From: Heterobilharzia americana
Taxonomy: Eukaryota > Platyhelminthes > Trematoda > Strigeidida > Schistosomatidae
NCBI GenBank assembly: GCA_944470555.2
Contig: OX104127.1
Span: forward strand, 112,434,741 to 112,498,740
Length of the DNA stretch: 64,000 bases
Direction: 5' to 3'
The notes beneath the pieces were generated by a model. That model searched no databases. It saw only the letters and a program-made list of their open reading frames with translations, and was not told the DNA's origin. How positions within the stretch are numbered: position 1 is the stretch's first letter; each line of letters opens with the position of its first letter. Of this stretch, positions 21,991 through 35,404 are shown piece by piece. The position numbers and the translations under genes are program-made.

Positions 21991-24080
21991 AGAAGTACAC
22001 GAAAAGATCGTTGCTTCCAAAAGGGGTTCTAGGACATGTAGGTTGATACCTCTTTTGAACGGATTTTTGCAGCCATTAGGGGTTGTGGCCTATTTATTGC
22101 GCAATAGAACGGCATGCAATGGTCCCCCAAGATTGGTGAACTATGGCCAGAACCATCCATGATTTTTGACCCTAATACCCCTAACCCCACTAGTTTCACT
22201 TCACTTACTACAAGTTAATCTGCTAAAGTGGAGTTCACTGTCAAAAGTATCATAGAGTCTACCAAAAGCCTGAAACTATTGACACGTAGGGGGATAGGTG
22301 GCTTAAACCTAATATTTATCGAAAACAGTGGTGACGATGGGCCACTGTTCCTGCTTGAGATATTCGCATTGTCGAGTGGAAAACTAGCTTCATGGTACCG
22401 CGCTAAAAGTCTGGTGACAGAGCGGATGCCTATAACTACGGACCTATCGACACTAAGTTAAAAACTACATTTAGAAATCCAGGAGCACACAGAAAGCTCT
22501 ATGAACATTTGTTTGGTTCTCATCTACTTTGAATCGAAACGTAAGTGCTGTTTTATACGTTAACTTAGTGTAAACCTCAGGCAGGTCTGAAATATTAGGA
22601 TTCAATGGGCTACCGGGGCTTTGCCACTCCCGATAAAAGCGCTGAAACGGTTTGTTTGCGGCAGTGAATCGCATTTCACGCGGACTTCACAACTGCTCGA
22701 CCGCCCAGGTCTCTCACTTCAGTGTGCAACCGACGCACAACGTTTTCAGAGTTTCTCTTCCTTATATCAAAGGAGAAGAAGAGACGAAATCCACGTTGCA
22801 TTTAAAAGTGTGCTGTATTGGTTGGAACAGAACATAGCTTACCGCCTATCTTAGATCAACCACAACCTGCTAGTTCACTGAATTTGCCGGAGAAGTAGGC
22901 TTCAGAATCACGGAAAAACTCTTCATTGACTGAAATAAACAGTACCTTATCATATGTCAGTGCCAGCACGAAACACTGGATAACAGTCAAAATAATTGAC
23001 AGAGAGTTCAAGGTGCACACTGTGCTTGATGAAACCACATCATAGAAAAATAAGGTAAAGATATTAGGCCGGAGTGCGGAGATGGCGACGGATAAGAGCC
23101 ACTAGTAAATACTTACCATACACTCAGTATTAATGTCCTAGCTGATGTTCACAGTTTACACGGTGGTATCTCTTTTCAAAGCAGTAGATTTACCCATATG
23201 TTGCAGGATACGACCATCAAAGTGCACTTCATCTCTATATATATTCGCTCAGTCCATACTTCCGAGAGCGGGAACGTTGATTGTTTGTTGAGGGTATAGT
23301 TGGCGATTTTATCTTAGTTCCGATCAAACTGACTGGGTGGCATTCAGTCAGGTTGCAGTTGTATCATCTATTGTTGGTGATAGATTTTGTGAGGGTCTAC
23401 CTTTGAAAAGATGACTCTTAGGGTTAGCCGGCGAATTCATGTACGCCTGGTACTGAGTATCAGTCAGGGTTGGTCTGTTTGTTCACAGCCGCGTTATCGA
23501 AAGTTGGAAGGCGTGAGGAGAAGACCGACTTGAATCCGTCTAGAATGAAGAGGAGTGCGAAATTCTACGTGAACAGACGGTAGAAACCTCCAGAACTTTC
23601 GTGTTACTTGGGTTAGGTTGCAGTACAAAAGTGTCAGCTGACGTGTTTAAGACATGTCATCAATTACAGTCCGTTAATTTGTGCTTGTTGTCACACGTTG
23701 TGCTTCACATCCATTCCCAAATAGTCAAGTTTCATTAGACAAGACAATTCAGTTCCATTATAACCGCAGCAGTGGTGAACAGGATATTTTCAAAAATGTT
23801 ATATGAGACAGACGGGGAGTGAGATGACTACAAGTTGACCGACTTTTCCGGTGGAGTCACACTTCCAGACTTCCGTAGACAGATCGGACGCTGTAGGCAG
23901 TTAATCTGAAACTATCTTTTCTGCTGACTTCGAGATTATTACAATTTGTTGGTATGCTTATAACTCCTCCCTTGTTACACTGAATCGAATTGTCCGACTT
24001 GTTTGCACATATGCTCCTGCGTGAATGCTTTGATATTACCTGGACATTTATTACGACAATTTGGTTGGCCGGGGCTAACA
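21991..24080. other. Unrecognised sequence
   Basis: Only short ORFs without known motifs are present on either strand. Confidence 0.4.
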
Positions 24081-24089
24081 GAGGAGTCC

Positions 24090-24215
24090 AGAACGCTTCC
24101 CGTGATGTTCAGGGCTCGTCAGGCAGACGTACATTCACCCCACTGAGTGTTGTTCTCACCGAGACTCGAACCTCATACCCATCGCTTCAACCACATAATC
24201 CTTGTCCAACAGACC
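24090..24215 (-). repeat. tRNA-derived SINE-like head
   Basis: On the minus strand a B-box-like GAGGTTCGAGTCTC (plus 24160-24173) follows a tRNA-like stretch (GTGGTTGAAGCG). No full cloverleaf is present. Confidence 0.45.
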
Positions 24216-24587
24216 ACTGCGGTTCCTAAAATATCACCTTTTTCATCGGCCAGACATCTGTGAAGGTCATCACAGTTTCAGGTAAACGTAGGTATCCGCG
24301 TTGATAGCATCCTTATTTCAGGGCCGTAGGCTAGAAAGTTTCCGTATTTTGTCGTACACACTTGATCCCTTCGAACCCATGCTGGTATCAATCAGATCGA
24401 TGTAAACCCCTAGTTTCAATTTACAGCCTTTAAACTACATACGCGAACTCTCCATTTTCAACAATCCCAAGACCTTCTTTCAAATGTGCTGAAACACCTC
24501 TGCCCAAAAATATCCAGTGAGTAATGCCGGTCTGTAGCAGAGATTATCAACGCATTTGCGTAGGACAGAAGTTGACCAGGATAGCTT

Positions 24588-24931
24588 CGTAACGTCACAC
24601 ACTCCCTCAAAATCAATAGCCTAGGGTTTGACGACTTTCGACATTGATGCTGACCTTGATAGTTTAACTGGACTCACTAAGCTGAAGGCACCCGGTCAAG
24701 CATCCTCGCCATTTGGCACGCTGTCGTGTTGCGTTGCACCGCTCGTATTCGACTCTCTAGCCAGTTAGTTGGAACGCATCGGTATCTTGGCACAACCATA
24801 CAAATATACTATTCCATCCGACAACGCTATCGTGTTCTTCCTTGGTCTCGTATTCGTGGGTATATAACAAGTTCGAATAATTAGTGATTGGTCTTTGCGT
24901 ATGTCAAGTTCGCACCAGGACAAAACCCAAA
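24588..24931 (+). repeat. 5' LTR of element 3
   Basis: It pairs with 29511-29854 at equal length (344 bp). It differs at about nine sites, almost all transitions, clustered at the ends. The expected TG start has mutated to CG here; the 3' copy keeps TGTAGC. Confidence 0.9.
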
Positions 24932-24950
24932 TTGGTGGGCCCGACTTGAT
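24932..24950 (+). promoter_or_regulatory. Primer binding site of element 3
   Basis: TTGGTGGGCCCGACTTGATC directly follows the LTR. The TGGTGxGCCCGA core is shared with the other two elements and is complementary to a tRNA 3' end with a CCA tail. Its complement resembles tRNA-Trp, the primer reported for CsRn1-type elements. Confidence 0.6.
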
Positions 24951-25109
24951 CACGTATCCCGACCAATAACGAATATTGAATTGGTAAGCCTGTTCCACTT
25001 TATATTTGTATATTGTTTTCATTTCGGTAACATTTATATGTCCATTTACCACGCTTTCTCACGTCCGACCGCTCTCCCAAGCTTATAAGTACTAAGCCGA
25101 CTACGAATA

Positions 25110-25860
25110 CTACCCCACTAGTGCCACGTTGGCTAGACAATGCAGAAACATGGTTTCGGTATGCCCAGGCAGATTTTCGAGAGCAGGGCGTCGCAGATCC
25201 TCACTCTCGATTTCTCGCTGCCACACGTTCACTACCACGGAAATTGACATGTTACGGCACATATGTTTAATCCTCAAGTAAGTGATTCTTATACACTTCT
25301 CAAAGCCTCACTCTTCAAGAAAAGCGATCTCGCAGACCGCCAGTGCCTAGACGAACTTCTTCGTAGCACTGAGCTAGGCAGCCACTCAGCTACTGAAGTC
25401 CCCACACGCATGCGAGAAGTTATGGGTGCACGAACATCCGACAATGGCTTTCTCCGAGAACTATTTCTCTCAAAACTACCACAACCGGTGCAAACCGTGT
25501 TGGTGAAACTGCAGCCAGTTCCACTCGATGACCTGGCAGCCTCGGCAGATAAAATACTGGAGACTTCTAGCGGGCCCGTCTCCAACGTACATTCTGTCTG
25601 AGACAAACCAGTGAGCCAGGATTCAGGGGTGACCAAGCTGTGCAACACTGTTAAACAGCTGCTACGACCTCGAAGTCCTAGTTCACGTGGCACTTCACAG
25701 AAACGCATCTTGGAGCATCGCAGCAACTCGCTTGGTTGCCCCTAAACTAAACCAGACAGGGTGAAAATTCCAGTATGGTGCTGGTTTCATAGTGCTTACG
25801 GAGACGAATCCAGAAAATGTCGGAAAACATGCAGTTTTAACAAGCACACAAACTCGGGAA
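25110..25860 (+). pseudogene. gag remnant of element 3
   Basis: Across three frames it reads WLDNAETWFRYAQADFREQG (about 25127-25190), then a 112-codon ORF (25263-25601) with DSYTLLKASLFKKSDLADRQ and FLRELFLSKLPQPVQTVLVK. It ends in the finger CWFHSAYGDESRKCRKTC, a C-x2-H-x9-C-x3-C pattern, around 25778-25831. The CHCC finger with this spacing is the unusual Gag motif of the CsRn1 clade. Gag would form the particle and bind RNA. At least two frameshifts and a TGA at 25599-25601 break it. Confidence 0.8.
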
Positions 25861-25869
25861 ACTGTCATG

Positions 25870-28800
25870 CCGGCACGTGTTCATGGCAGCCATGGCCAGA
25901 GGAAACAGCCGTTTGCTCTTCGCCACGGAAATTAAAACGAAAGCTAGCTACCTCGTCGACACCGGCGCAGAAGTTAGCGTTCTTCCCGCGCCGTTAAGGA
26001 GCGTCATCATGACCCATTCTTCAACCTCCACCCAGCCAACGGCAAGAAGATGGCGACGTTTGGGAGACGGTATGCCTACCTCAACTCAGGATTACGTAAA
26101 CCTATCCACTGGATTTTCCTCCTGTCTGACGTTTCCATGCGCATCGCTGGGATAGATTTGCTAGACGATTACGATCTACTCACAGTTGCTTTCCGTCGAC
26201 GTTTGATAGATAACAGCACAAAGTTATCTATTGGTGGCACCACCTATGTAGGTCTGAGTTTGGCTCTCGTTAGAACCAAACAATCAGGCGACGTGTCCTA
26301 CCAAGCAGATTTGGAGAAATATCCAGAGTTGCGACAACCGTGGCACACTTCGGTGCGTAACCAGCAATGTTCTGCATCATATCACAACCACAGGTCCACC
26401 CGTGGCATCCAAAGCGCGCCGTCCAGCCCCCGATAGGCTCAAAATGGCGAAAATTGAATTCCAACACATGCCCGACCTGGGCATTATCAGACCGTCAAAC
26501 AGTCCTTCATCACCAATGCATGCGGTTCCCAAAAAGGATGGCAACAACCGGCGTCCAACCGGTGATTACCGAAGGCTAAAAGCCAAAACAACACCGGATT
26601 GCTACCCGGCACCTAACGTTTACGATTTGAATGCAACCTTATGCGGAATGAACATTTTCTCCAAAATCGACTTGGTCAAAGCATACAACCAGATACCTAC
26701 GGCAGCAGAGAATATCTTGAAAACAGCAATTATTACTCCTTTTGGCCTGTTTGAATTCCTGAGCATGCCATTTGGTCTTCGGAATGCAGCACAAACATTC
26801 CAACGCTTTATGGATGATGTCTTCCGTGGTTTGAATTTTGTTCATGTCTACATCGATGACTGTCTAATTGTGAGTCCAGATAAGGAAACTCACCTTAAAC
26901 ATTTGGACCTCGCATTCGAAAGACTTAAAAAACATGGCATCACAGTCAACTTACAGAAGTGTGAAATGGGAGTTGAATCACTCAGCTTCCTTGGGCATAC
27001 CACTGACAACAAAGGTATACGCCCATCGAGAGATAAAGTGGCGGCTGTCACAAACTATCCAGAGCCAACCACTGTGAAGCATCTCCGCACTTTCAGTGAC
27101 CTGGCAAGTTATTACTGAAGGTTTATCCCCAACTGTGCCTCTGTCATGAGACCACTAACAGATCTACTTCGAGGAACTACGAAGTTCGTGGCTCTGGACA
27201 ACGTAGCCAGACTTGCTTTCTCTGAAGTCAAGGAAGCCATTTCAAATGCAACCGTGCGTATGCATCACGGCCCCAATGCTCCTTTGAGTATTGCTGTTGA
27301 TGCATCTGACTCAGCAATTGGAGCAGTTTTGCAACAATTGACTGACAACCAGTGGCAACCGTTAGCCTTTTTCTCGAGGCGGCCGCATGACGTGGAAACA
27401 AGATACAGTACATTTGGTAGGGACCTCCTAGCTATGTACTGTCCTGTACGCCACTTTCGACATTCGGTGGAAGGTCGTGATCTCACTATTTTCACAGACC
27501 ACAAACCGTTAACGTTTTCCCTCAGCTCGGCGTCTGACAAATACTCCCCGCATGAGTCGCGACAGCTGGATTACATTTCCCAGTTCACGTCAGACATCCG
27601 CCACATTTCTGGATTAAATAACTCCGTAGCCGATTCACTATCACGAATAGCTTCGATAAGCCAGATCGACGGCGCTGGTCTCGTTGAACTAGCTCGGCGT
27701 CAAAAGGAAGACCTTGAGCTGCATCATGAGTTGTCGTCCACAACTCTCAAGCTGCGACTCTGTCCGGTCGGATCAGACAAGGATACAATTTTGTGCGATG
27801 TCTCTGCTAGTCAACCACGCCCAGTAGTTCCGAAGAGTTGTCGACACAACGTCTTCAATACGTTGCACAAACTCTCTCACCCAGGTGTACGAGCCACCAT
27901 CAGGCTTATCACACAACGTTTCTGCTGGCCTGGGATGAACAAAGACGTTAAGGAGTGGGCTCAGTCGTGCTTAGCTTGCCAAAAGTGCGAAGTCACGCGG
28001 CACATGAAAAGCCCTTTAGGCTCATTTCTAGCCCGAGACATGCGTTTCTACCAAGTCCATATAGATATTGTAGGACCCCTACCAGAATCTAATGGATGTA
28101 CCTACCTTTTCACTTGTGTTGATCGTTTCACACGATGGCCGGAAGCAGTACCTGTTAGGGGAATTACTGCCGAAACAGTTGCTCATGTTTTCGTCGAAAG
28201 ATGGATCACGAGCTTCGGATGTCCATCTTACGTCACAACCGACCGTGGGCGCCAATTCGAGTGTGGATTATTTCACGCTCTAACGGCACTTTTAGGTTGC
28301 ACCCGGTTCCGAACGGCAGCCTACCATCCACAAGTAAATGGGATGGTAGAGCGTTTCCATCTACAGCTGAAAGCTTCCCTTTCAGCTGCAAACATACCTC
28401 AGTGGACCGAGGCTCTGCCTCTAGTCCTACTAGGTATTCGTAACACCTTGAAAGTTGATGCTGGATGTACCCCTGCAGAACTCGTCTATGGGACCACTCT
28501 TCGTCTACCAGGTGAATTTGTTTTCCCTTCAACTTTCAAACATGTTTTCGACAGGACATCTTACGTGACTAGGCTTACAGACGCAATGCGCCCAGTTAGG
28601 CCTACTCCTGTCAGACCTCAAACGACTGATGTCTTCGTTCACCCCAGTTTACAAAAGATATCACACGTGTTTACTCGCCCCGACGCCGTTCGTTGACCAC
28701 CTGAACCACCCTACAACGGGCCATTCAAAGTGATCAAGCGACACGAGAAATTCTACATAATTGAGCTGGACGGACGCGAAGTTACTGTCAGTATCGACCG

Positions 28801-29002
28801 TTTGAAACCAGCTTATTTCGAAGGCAACCCCATTATAAGTGACGTTTCAGCTCGCTGCAGCCGACCGATGGATACCTCAGTTATCGAAATTCTTGACGAC
28901 GTGCCTGGTAATGCACAGTTACAACACTCGTCGGCGCAACAGAAAAGACGATCAGGTCGAACCGTCAGGTTCTCGGAGTATTTGATGTGGTATCCAACTT
29001 AG
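25870..29002 (+). pseudogene. pol remnant of element 3 (PR-RT-RNase H-integrase)
   Basis: The order is protease (YLVDTGAEVSVLP near 25950); two frameshifted linker segments; RT (26402-27118: [34 protein letters not shown], active site VYIDDCLIV); RNase H (SIAVDASDSAIGAVLQQ, FTDHKPLTF); integrase with an HHCC finger (HKLSHPG, CLACQKC) and the DDE residues in HIDIVGPLP, TTDRG and NGMVERFHLQLK; and a C-terminal GPF module (PPYNGPFKVIKR). In-frame TGA codons at 27116-27118 and 28694-28696 stand where relatives have arginine and a basic residue. Family members copy RNA to DNA and insert it. Confidence 0.9.
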
Positions 29003-29510
29003 TGGTGTGAAATAAGATTTGCCAACCATATGTTTTTGAATTCCAAAAATTTTTTCAGAGGCACTATTTTTCTTGTTTACCGGCAATGCAAAACTCCTCG
29101 TACATTTTGCCTTTTCATGTCAATTTTTTTTACTACCATGTGATGAAACTTTTTTTAAAGAAAAGCTGTGAAGATAAGCGTAAACTTTATTTTCGATATA
29201 TTTGTATATACATAATTCTCATTTTTTCGAAGCGTTTTCGTGGTATTAAAGACTTTCACTTACGTTCCAGTTGCGACGAGCACTGGACGGAACGTCAAAG
29301 AAAACTGAGGATTACGATCGACGTACAATTCGATTTATTGTATTTTATTTCTGAATTGCCACGACACCCTAGAATAAGTTCAGACAGCCAGGGGCCACTT
29401 CAGGCAGTGAGCCCATAGGAAGAGTTTTACCAGTGCAGAAACCACTGAGTTTTTACTCCCGGCTGGTATCGTCTTAGGGTCCTCACGAACCCACTAGGGG
29501 GGGAGTGATC

Positions 29511-29854
29511 TGTAGCGTCACACACTTCCCCAAAATCAATAGCCTAGGGTTCGACGACTTTCGACATCGATGCTGACCTTGATAGTTTAACTGGACTCAC
29601 TAAGCTGAAGGCACCCGGTCAAGCATCCTCGCCATTTGGCACGCTGTCGTGTTGCGTTGCACCGCTCGTATTCGACTCTCTAGCCAGTTAGTTGGAACGC
29701 ATCGGTATCTTGGCACAACCATACAAATATACTATTCCATCCGACAACGCTATCGTGTTCTTCCTTGGTCTCGTATTCGTGGGTATATAACAAGTTCGAA
29801 TAATTAGTGATTGGTCTTTGCGTATGTCAAGTTCACACCAGGACAAATCCTAAA
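29511..29854 (+). repeat. 3' LTR of element 3
   Basis: It begins TGTAGCGTCACAC directly after a purine-rich polypurine tract (AGGGGGGGAGTG, about 29496-29508). It contains a GGGTATATAACAAG box in the second half that could serve as a TATA signal. Confidence 0.9.
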
Positions 29855-29859
29855 GCTTC

Positions 29860-32800
29860 GGTTAGCACGCGCTCGAGTACACCGAGGCATTTAGGAGGAT
29901 ACTAAGATTACATGACACCATTATAAATCAGGGCTACAGAAAAAGACTATGAACCTTTTCTGCCGACGTTTGTTAACTGACTTAGAATTTCATAGACTTC
30001 AGTATCACAACGTGACCTGGTGGAACTGAACAAGTAAGGCATTGGATGAATGGCGTATAAACGAAATATATACATGTTGTCGCATGATGTACTGATTAGG
30101 TATGTGATTACATTTGCAGGTCTTATTCTCTAAGGTGACAGTTTCCACGAGGTGGCCAAACTTCGAAAATTAATTTTTCCACTTCAATGGAATTTGACAG
30201 CTGTATTTCCTTTGCTAAATATAAGGACGTGCTAAACACATTTGGAAGCAGTCTGAATACTATGACATTTTGAAAGTAAAAAGGCTAGATGTCATGTGTC
30301 CCTAAAAATCGACGATAATAAATATATAAAATATCAGTGAATCACAAAACCTATCTCGATAATAATGACGCATCTGCTTTATTCCCAACCGTAACTGGTG
30401 CACAAATCGCAAACAACAATTGACGCTATAAAACATGAAATGAAATTTCTAGTATCCAACCCGTATTTCTCACCTAGACGGGTTGAATACACATAGAACG
30501 TGATATGGACATGATTCAGAGTAGACTATGGACACAGTCATAACCGTAACATTGCACGAATGGACACGCGCAAGATGAGTACGAGAACTTGGATAACGAA
30601 AAGGCGAACGACGTCAAACGATGTATGATACAAAATAGGCCTGGCAACAGGGATGTATGAGGACATTTGGATGTTAGTGGTAGTAGGCAGACGAATTGAC
30701 TGTGACACAGAATAACCATCGACACGAGACGGTCACCAAGCACAAAAGGGAATAATATATCGAAGATGCAACATGAAATTCATGAATGACAGGATCAGTC
30801 AGCAAGCCCTTGGTTGACCTTCAGTAGGAACACTGTGAGACCCGAAAAATGAAACCACTTCAGTAAAGGGGACTTCCTCCAAAATTAAACAGGAATCAGG
30901 TCACAGCTCACATGTCAGTTTCGCGAAGCAAACACTAATGAGCTGCACAACTTTAATCCTACAAGGAGTATATTGCTTTCTTTTTCATAACTATCGAAGA
31001 AAATAGTCAGGCCATTTTGTGTTACCCATTTACGTTCTGTGAAGCTCATATAAAACTTAGCTTGGTTCATTATTCACCCAATATCGTCACCTCTAGACAC
31101 CTGATTTCTACACTTGACAAGTTGTTTTCGCCATTGAATTCACTCTACTTCTGGTGATTAAACTTATTTTGGTGGAGCTTCTAATAACATTCGAGTGTTC
31201 GTCTGCCGATGATGCATATTATCACCACATGCTCTTTATCAGTAAACCTGAACAATACCGAAGGATGTTTTTCATCTTATTGCAAGGTTGGAATGCCAGA
31301 AGAATAACCTGATATCAGGTCTCATCAGAATGAATAAAATCTAATCTCGCGGAAGTGAAATACTTCCAGAACCATATCGGTTGACATGTACTTAAGACTG
31401 TATGCCCTTTAGCTAGCTACGACACTGATGTTACGGTGTGTAAAAAAGGATAATTTCCTGTTTACTGCGCAGACATTATTTATATTGATCGTGCCCAGTT
31501 CTAAGAATAAAATACTTGTGCAAAGTGATATATTACACCTTCTGCATGAGATTAGTATTCCAGGGGGCCCAGTAAGATGTCATTTCATAATTTTCACTAG
31601 AATTCATTCATCACTTGCCACTAGAATACATGGAATTGTTGACTAACCCTGTGCACAATTCAAAATACAATATTGCCCGTCCACATAAAAACCAGCACAT
31701 TGACTGGATTTGATTTTAAAATTTTTCCCTGATTATGCTCAGTTATTGAATCGGCCAATTAGTTCAGTTTTATGTATTGACCCAGAATACTAAACAAACT
31801 TCTAAAGCTATGTTACTTCTCTTTACATCGACAATGACACATTTCACTAGGTTACTGAGTTGGATTTCACCTGAACCTTTCAAACACAATATGCTCAAGT
31901 TTGCTGACTTCGGCCTAGAGCTCATGCACCACCTTTGTTGGCCTTCTAATCATCTCAACTCACTCTTTCCAAATTCCCACTTTTCCGAACTGCATTCAAA
32001 TATTACCTGAGATGAATTGCGTCATTCACCATGCTCGCCTTCGGCCATCTTTTGATGATTATTCTCCATATAACCAGGTTAGTTCTCCTGGTTCTCTGAA
32101 ATGCAGCTGTCTTTCAGGCGTTTGAAGAAGGTGGCAAAATGTTGTACCTGTAGTTCAAATGTATTCCAAATCCGTGTGACTGAGTTACCTAGGTTGACTA
32201 GATATTCCAGTTTTATGATTGCAAAAGATGCTTAACTATAAACATCTGTTCGTAGTGGCGAAGATGATGAGGACAAGCAGATCCTCCAGGATGCTTCATG
32301 AAACGGGGTTTCGCAAATAACGCCACAAAATGTGCATCCACATGAAGTGATCGCTACGATCCACACAACAATTTGGTCTGTGACAGAGTAATGCAGAAAG
32401 TGGCGGAATTACTGGACTTTGGTTAGGAAGGTAGTTATAACCTCCTGACATTATCCGATTGGGAGATGGCAGCTTTCAAAATTTTCTGAACCGCCTATTC
32501 TTTACTCAAGGCTTTTCACACGTATGTGCGACACCATTTTCAGTCTGGTGTAGAAACAGAAAGTCCTTATTTCTAATAAGAAGCTAATAAATTAAATACA
32601 TCGGGTTCCGAAGATGTGCCCTAACATGGCTAGAGGAGTCTACAACTTCTCTCACGAATAACGACTTAATCTATGGTGTAGTGTTACACTGTTCCATCAC
32701 AGGATGAAGCTTAATCTCATCTTACCATCGCCCTGTTTTTCATATTGATTCATATGCATCACATACTTTACCTCGATTCATCCGGCAGCATGAATGATAT

Positions 32801-33000
32801 CATCCAGTCTTACATGGTGTTCCAGTAACACCCGACCACGTAAATTAAGCAAGCATCAGGGTAAAAATTTCACATAGTGACATATTTGTCACAGAGCATC
32901 CAGCCGTTCCCTAAACACAGACAGCCGTCAAAAACCAGTGATCAAACTTTCAATCAAAATGAAATGTCTACGAACAATCCATAGATGAAAAATGAGTGGT
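29860..33000. other. Unrecognised AT-rich sequence
   Basis: No exon, RNA gene or repeat family could be supported. The ORFs at 30743-30516, 31428-31646 and 31777-32010 have no motifs. Confidence 0.5.
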
Positions 33001-33004
33001 GGAA

Positions 33005-33190
33005 TAAACAGAAGCCCTACGTGGACACCTCTAAGTCGCTTGAATATTCATCGTGTTGCAGTTTGCTAGGTGGCGCATGGTTGGGGAATCCAGGACGCGA
33101 GTGCTGCCATCTAGTTGACGACTGGGTCCCATATGGATGGAAACGCATGTGCTGCATTTCACTGGTAGCCATCTCCAAGTTAATCATAAC
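33005..33190 (-). repeat. SMα/hammerhead-like inverted repeat, copy A
   Basis: Its reverse complement aligns with 52215-52410 from ATTAACTTGGAG through to GATGAATATTCA. Inside, two arms (33069-33107 and 33136-33173) resemble each other in inverted orientation. Both resemble the 3' half of the hammerhead at 15550-15580 (GGAATCCAGGACGCG; GGAAACGCATGTGCTGCATTTCACTGG in two parts). A degenerate hammerhead core (TTGACGA, later GGAAAC) can be traced on the plus strand at about 33115-33145. Confidence 0.55.
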
Positions 33191-34950
33191 ATGAAATTGT
33201 ATTGACATTCTAAGTGATGCATAGAAGTGAGAGAGAGGAAAAAAAAGAGAGTTATTACAATGTAAATGGACTCACATATGTGACTGAATTTATCGTAGAG
33301 TCACACTGTTAATATAGCCAACCTGACATGGTATGTTTATCTCCCTCAAGAATGTCACTGCTGCTTGCATATCCAGTCTGAATGAAAACGTCTTGTCAGA
33401 CGAATACTTCCCGTTGATTGCGAATAATTTGAATAATCTGAAGTAAGCATCTAGATTTGAATTGAGTCAGACTTTTGCTAAACAAAATTAAGTGACATGA
33501 TACCATTTTCTGACAATTAAGACACTGGGATAGGATGGTGGGAGTTGGTCAACTAGATGCCAAGCTTGGTCTAGGCTTCGCGCTTGAGTCGTCCCGCTGA
33601 CCACGAGGATGCTGGTGCTCTCTTGGTGATTCAAATCTACATATGTTAACCCTTATTTCCGAGACTAGTGAATTAGTCCACAACTGACCTCCTGCAGCAC
33701 CGGATTCTATGCATGGATTGGTTTCCAGTGGGTAATGGAAGATATTTAAGAAACTTTATTCAGATGATGCGCTGAATTGACTTGGTGGATGGTGTATCTT
33801 TCCTCTGGAGTCTTGAAGCGTTATCGACTGAGGTGTTCATTTAAAGTAGCCACACTTTGTATGGTCTGAGTGTGTAGAGTACAGATGATCTAAGAAGAAG
33901 TGTCTAAAGATGATTGCCAAACGACATGTAAATCATTTGGAAACCATTTATTCGTTATTTATCGGATGCTTTATAGGATCTATCCCGTAATAAATACAAA
34001 AAGGTTGACGTGAAGAGTTACATCGCCATCAGGTTTACCCACTGGTATATTAGGAAAGAAAATGCAGAGCAAGACAAGGCAAGGGAAATCCACGAACACA
34101 GAAATATAATCAGACAGTCAATAAACATACAGTAAAATATACATCTGAAAAGAGGTCACTTCAAAATAGTACCCTGGATCCCATATACTACAAATTTAGC
34201 CTCAACAACACAAATAGAAACCTCAAGTGATGTGATGATGATGCTTTTGCACATGGCTTTCCTGTAAAAATGCCCAGTCTTTCTCACGGTTTTCTGATTC
34301 CAGCTCCTTCAAGGAAGCGACCAAACACCTCGATTGCATAGATAACATTACCAGATCGAGAGCCATGTCGTTTCTTGTCTACAGAGTGATCGCCTTCTGA
34401 AAGTAGAATGCTTACAAAGAACTGTTGGGTGAATTGATTTCACTAGGGTTATCGAGATAAACTGGTTTTGTGGGAATTATATTCAGTACTCCGACATGCC
34501 TAAGTGTCAGAGAATTTCATGGTAAGTGAATGTCAGTTTCTTTGAAGGAAGATCGTTAGCTGAGAATGTAGTTTGGAAATATTGTGATACGCGAACAAAG
34601 TTCTCGCCTGATTTGTATTTCAAGTCCAAGTTGAATTTGACACACCTCAAAGGATTTTGCAACAAGTAAACTTATCTGCTAATGTAAAATCTTGTGGTGT
34701 CCGAGAGATAGGATTCACATAATTTATGATACTGTCATCTTGGCTACCACCATCAATTACAATGAAATTTGAATTTTAAGCAACTTTGCTAACTGTTGTA
34801 GACGTTCTCCAAGCTCTGAAGTTTGTCTGTCATTAGGCTAAGCAATTTTATCTGCATTAAGTTTGTTAAGAAGTGAAGTATTTTCCGGCTACATTTTTTG
34901 AAGGATATTTTTCCACGGTGAGCACTATTAGCTTGTCAATAAGAGTGATC
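33191..34950. other. Unrecognised sequence
   Basis: Only short ORFs are present. A weak B-box-like GATTCAAATC at 33628-33637 is not accompanied by a convincing A box. Confidence 0.4.
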
Positions 34951-34954
34951 TATC

Positions 34955-35389
34955 TGTACGGATGCGTGTTACAATTCCGTAACGTTTGATCAACCCTACT
35001 TAACTTGATGTGCTCTAGTACCTGCCTATCCAGTACTTTACCTAACGTGTAGGTACCGATAACAAAACACAAATCAAAAGAACTGATACGCAATGTATTT
35101 GAAGGAGCTATGTATTTAATTAAAGTAAATGTAATAATAATGAATGGGGGAAAAGTTTAATCAACTTATCTGGCTTGTAAGGCTGAACTAGAGACTCGGA
35201 GTACGTGTGTGGTAATCAGCACAATGGAGCGCAAAATGGCGTCCAAGCCTGCTCGGATGCATGCTCGTTAAAACAAAACTTAAAACACCCTAAGCATCCG
35301 GAGGCAAGCTAGAGATTTATTTAGTTAATTTAATTTAAACTATTTATTTTAGCCTTAGTTATATTTTGGTGTCAGGAAGGTGTACTACA
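34955..35389 (-). repeat. 3' LTR of element 1
   Basis: On the plus strand it starts TGTACGGATGCG and ends GTACTACA. Next to it, on the internal side, lies the polypurine tract (minus strand AGGAGGGGGATAACC, 35390-35404). Confidence 0.93.
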
Positions 35390-35404
35390 GGTTATCCCCC
35401 TCCT

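Larger units (their letters stand above)
24584..29858 (+). mobile_element. Ty3/gypsy LTR retrotransposon, CsRn1-like (element 3)
   Basis: A 5.3-kb element with two 344-bp LTRs about 2.6 percent apart, a gag remnant with a CHCC finger, and pol in the order protease, RT, RNase H, integrase. GCTT flanks both ends (24584-24587 and 29855-29858), a 4-bp target duplication. This holds if the LTR is taken to extend to the last aligned AAA. The copy is dead: gag and protease are frameshifted and pol has in-frame TGA codons. Confidence 0.9.

Noticed and set aside
33600..33650. tRNA-like B box GATTCAAATC
   Set aside because: No A box at proper spacing.
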